Below, one piece after another: positions 63,701 to 64,000 of a DNA stretch of 64,000 bases. A program made the position numbers and the translations under genes. The stretch covers positions 62,001-126,000 of the forward strand of contig NZ_JAVHZV010000018.1 in NCBI RefSeq assembly GCF_031119625.1, in the 5' to 3' direction. Position 1 is the stretch's first letter. Each line of letters begins with the position of its first letter. The notes below the pieces were generated by a model. The model had not been told where the DNA came from, did no database searches, and saw only the letters and a list, made by a program, of their open reading frames with translations. This stretch comes from Pseudomonas sp. G34. Its GTDB lineage: Bacteria > Pseudomonadota > Gammaproteobacteria > Pseudomonadales > Pseudomonadaceae.

Positions 63701-64000
63701 TCAGCGCCGCGCCGCGGCAATGGCGTCTACCGCTTCGCGAATCAACGCCGGCCCCTTGTAGATGAAGCCCGAATAGATCTGCACCAGGCTCGCCCCTGCG
63801 GCGATCTTTTCGGCGGCATGCCGGCCTTCGGTGATGCCACCGGCGGCGATGATCGGCAACCTCCCCCCCAGTTCGCTCGCCAACACGCTGACCGTGTGGG
63901 TGCTCTTGTCACGCACCGGCGCACCGGAAAGCCCACCGGCCTCATTGGCGAACGCCAGGTTCTCGACGCCCTCGCGGCTCAGCGTGGTGTTGGTGGCGAT
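63701..64000 (-). CDS. pyrD: Dihydroorotate dehydrogenase (quinone), C-terminal part
   Basis: The open frame runs off the right edge. The visible 99 residues are the C-terminal end of class 2 [33 protein letters not shown], then [35 protein letters not shown]. Phosphate- and FMN-binding segments are present. The membrane enzyme converts dihydroorotate to orotate in pyrimidine synthesis. Confidence 0.95.
   Translation of the reverse strand: MATNTTLSREGVENLAFANEAGGLSGAPVRDKSTHTVSVLASELGGRLPIIAAGGITEGRHAAEKIAAGASLVQIYSGFIYKGPALIREAVDAIAAARR

Overview
The window is a stretch of Pseudomonas chromosome. It is GC-rich and densely coded, and its protein set is typical of the genus: FliE/FliF, Aer, a FadL porin, the BluB-containing aerobic cobalamin run, RlmKL next to Rmf, and MlaA. 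Several blocks keep the order I remember from P. aeruginosa: cysK-DUF748-moxR-VWA; fadL-gpx-MFS-marR followed by the cob genes; and yggL-dacB-rlmKL-rmf-pyrD. The junctions between blocks differ, so this looks like another species of the genus. I saw no prophage, integron, rRNA, tRNA, CRISPR array or full-length insertion sequence.

Layout. 0-1 kb: start of a flagellar basal-body operon (fliE, fliF) with a clear sigma-54 promoter, then a ComEA-like protein. 1-7.7 kb: a GH17 glucan enzyme, a periplasmic hydrolase coupled to mlaA, a pirin, a DTW tRNA-modifying enzyme and a DUF1003 membrane protein. 7.7-14 kb: a MITE-like element between convergent genes, the Aer receptor, a gene-poor patch with a 41-residue ORF, a TonB receptor and an EamA exporter. 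14-23.9 kb: cysK, DUF748, MoxR/VWA pair, small membrane proteins, a GATase, oligopeptidase B, YajD and a SPOUT methyltransferase. 24-31 kb: a secreted tandem-repeat protein, a HExxH protease, and the dapA-like/rnd/ycgL/dehydrogenase/ycgN run. 31-35.3 kb: fadL, glutathione peroxidase, a MarR-MFS-microprotein operon and a 19-cysteine copper-storage-type protein. 35.3-44.6 kb: ten overlapping cobalamin genes behind an adenosylcobalamin riboswitch. 44.6-53.3 kb: two NlpC/P60 lipoproteins, a sirtuin fused by stop-start overlap to an atypical Tag homologue, ttcA, a J-domain protein, SprT, CheV, a glutaredoxin, a DUF5610 protein and an ammonium transporter. 53.7-64 kb: YqjD/E/K-type trio, an EAL protein, dgt with a FUSC-like membrane protein, yggL, dacB, rlmKL, rmf and the end of pyrD.

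The most coherent system is the cob operon. It covers a,c-diamide synthesis, corrinoid adenosylation, aminopropanol attachment, DMB synthesis and nucleotide-loop assembly under one riboswitch. The least explained items are the tandem-repeat secreted protein at 24 kb, the Tag-like/sirtuin pair at 46-47 kb, the 165-bp MITE-like element that supplies the stop codons of both flanking genes, and a family of paired inverted palindromes found at 18.5 and 60.6 kb. Two genes of 41 codons lie at 10.1 and 33.1 kb. Functions are assigned by reading motifs by eye. No database search was possible.
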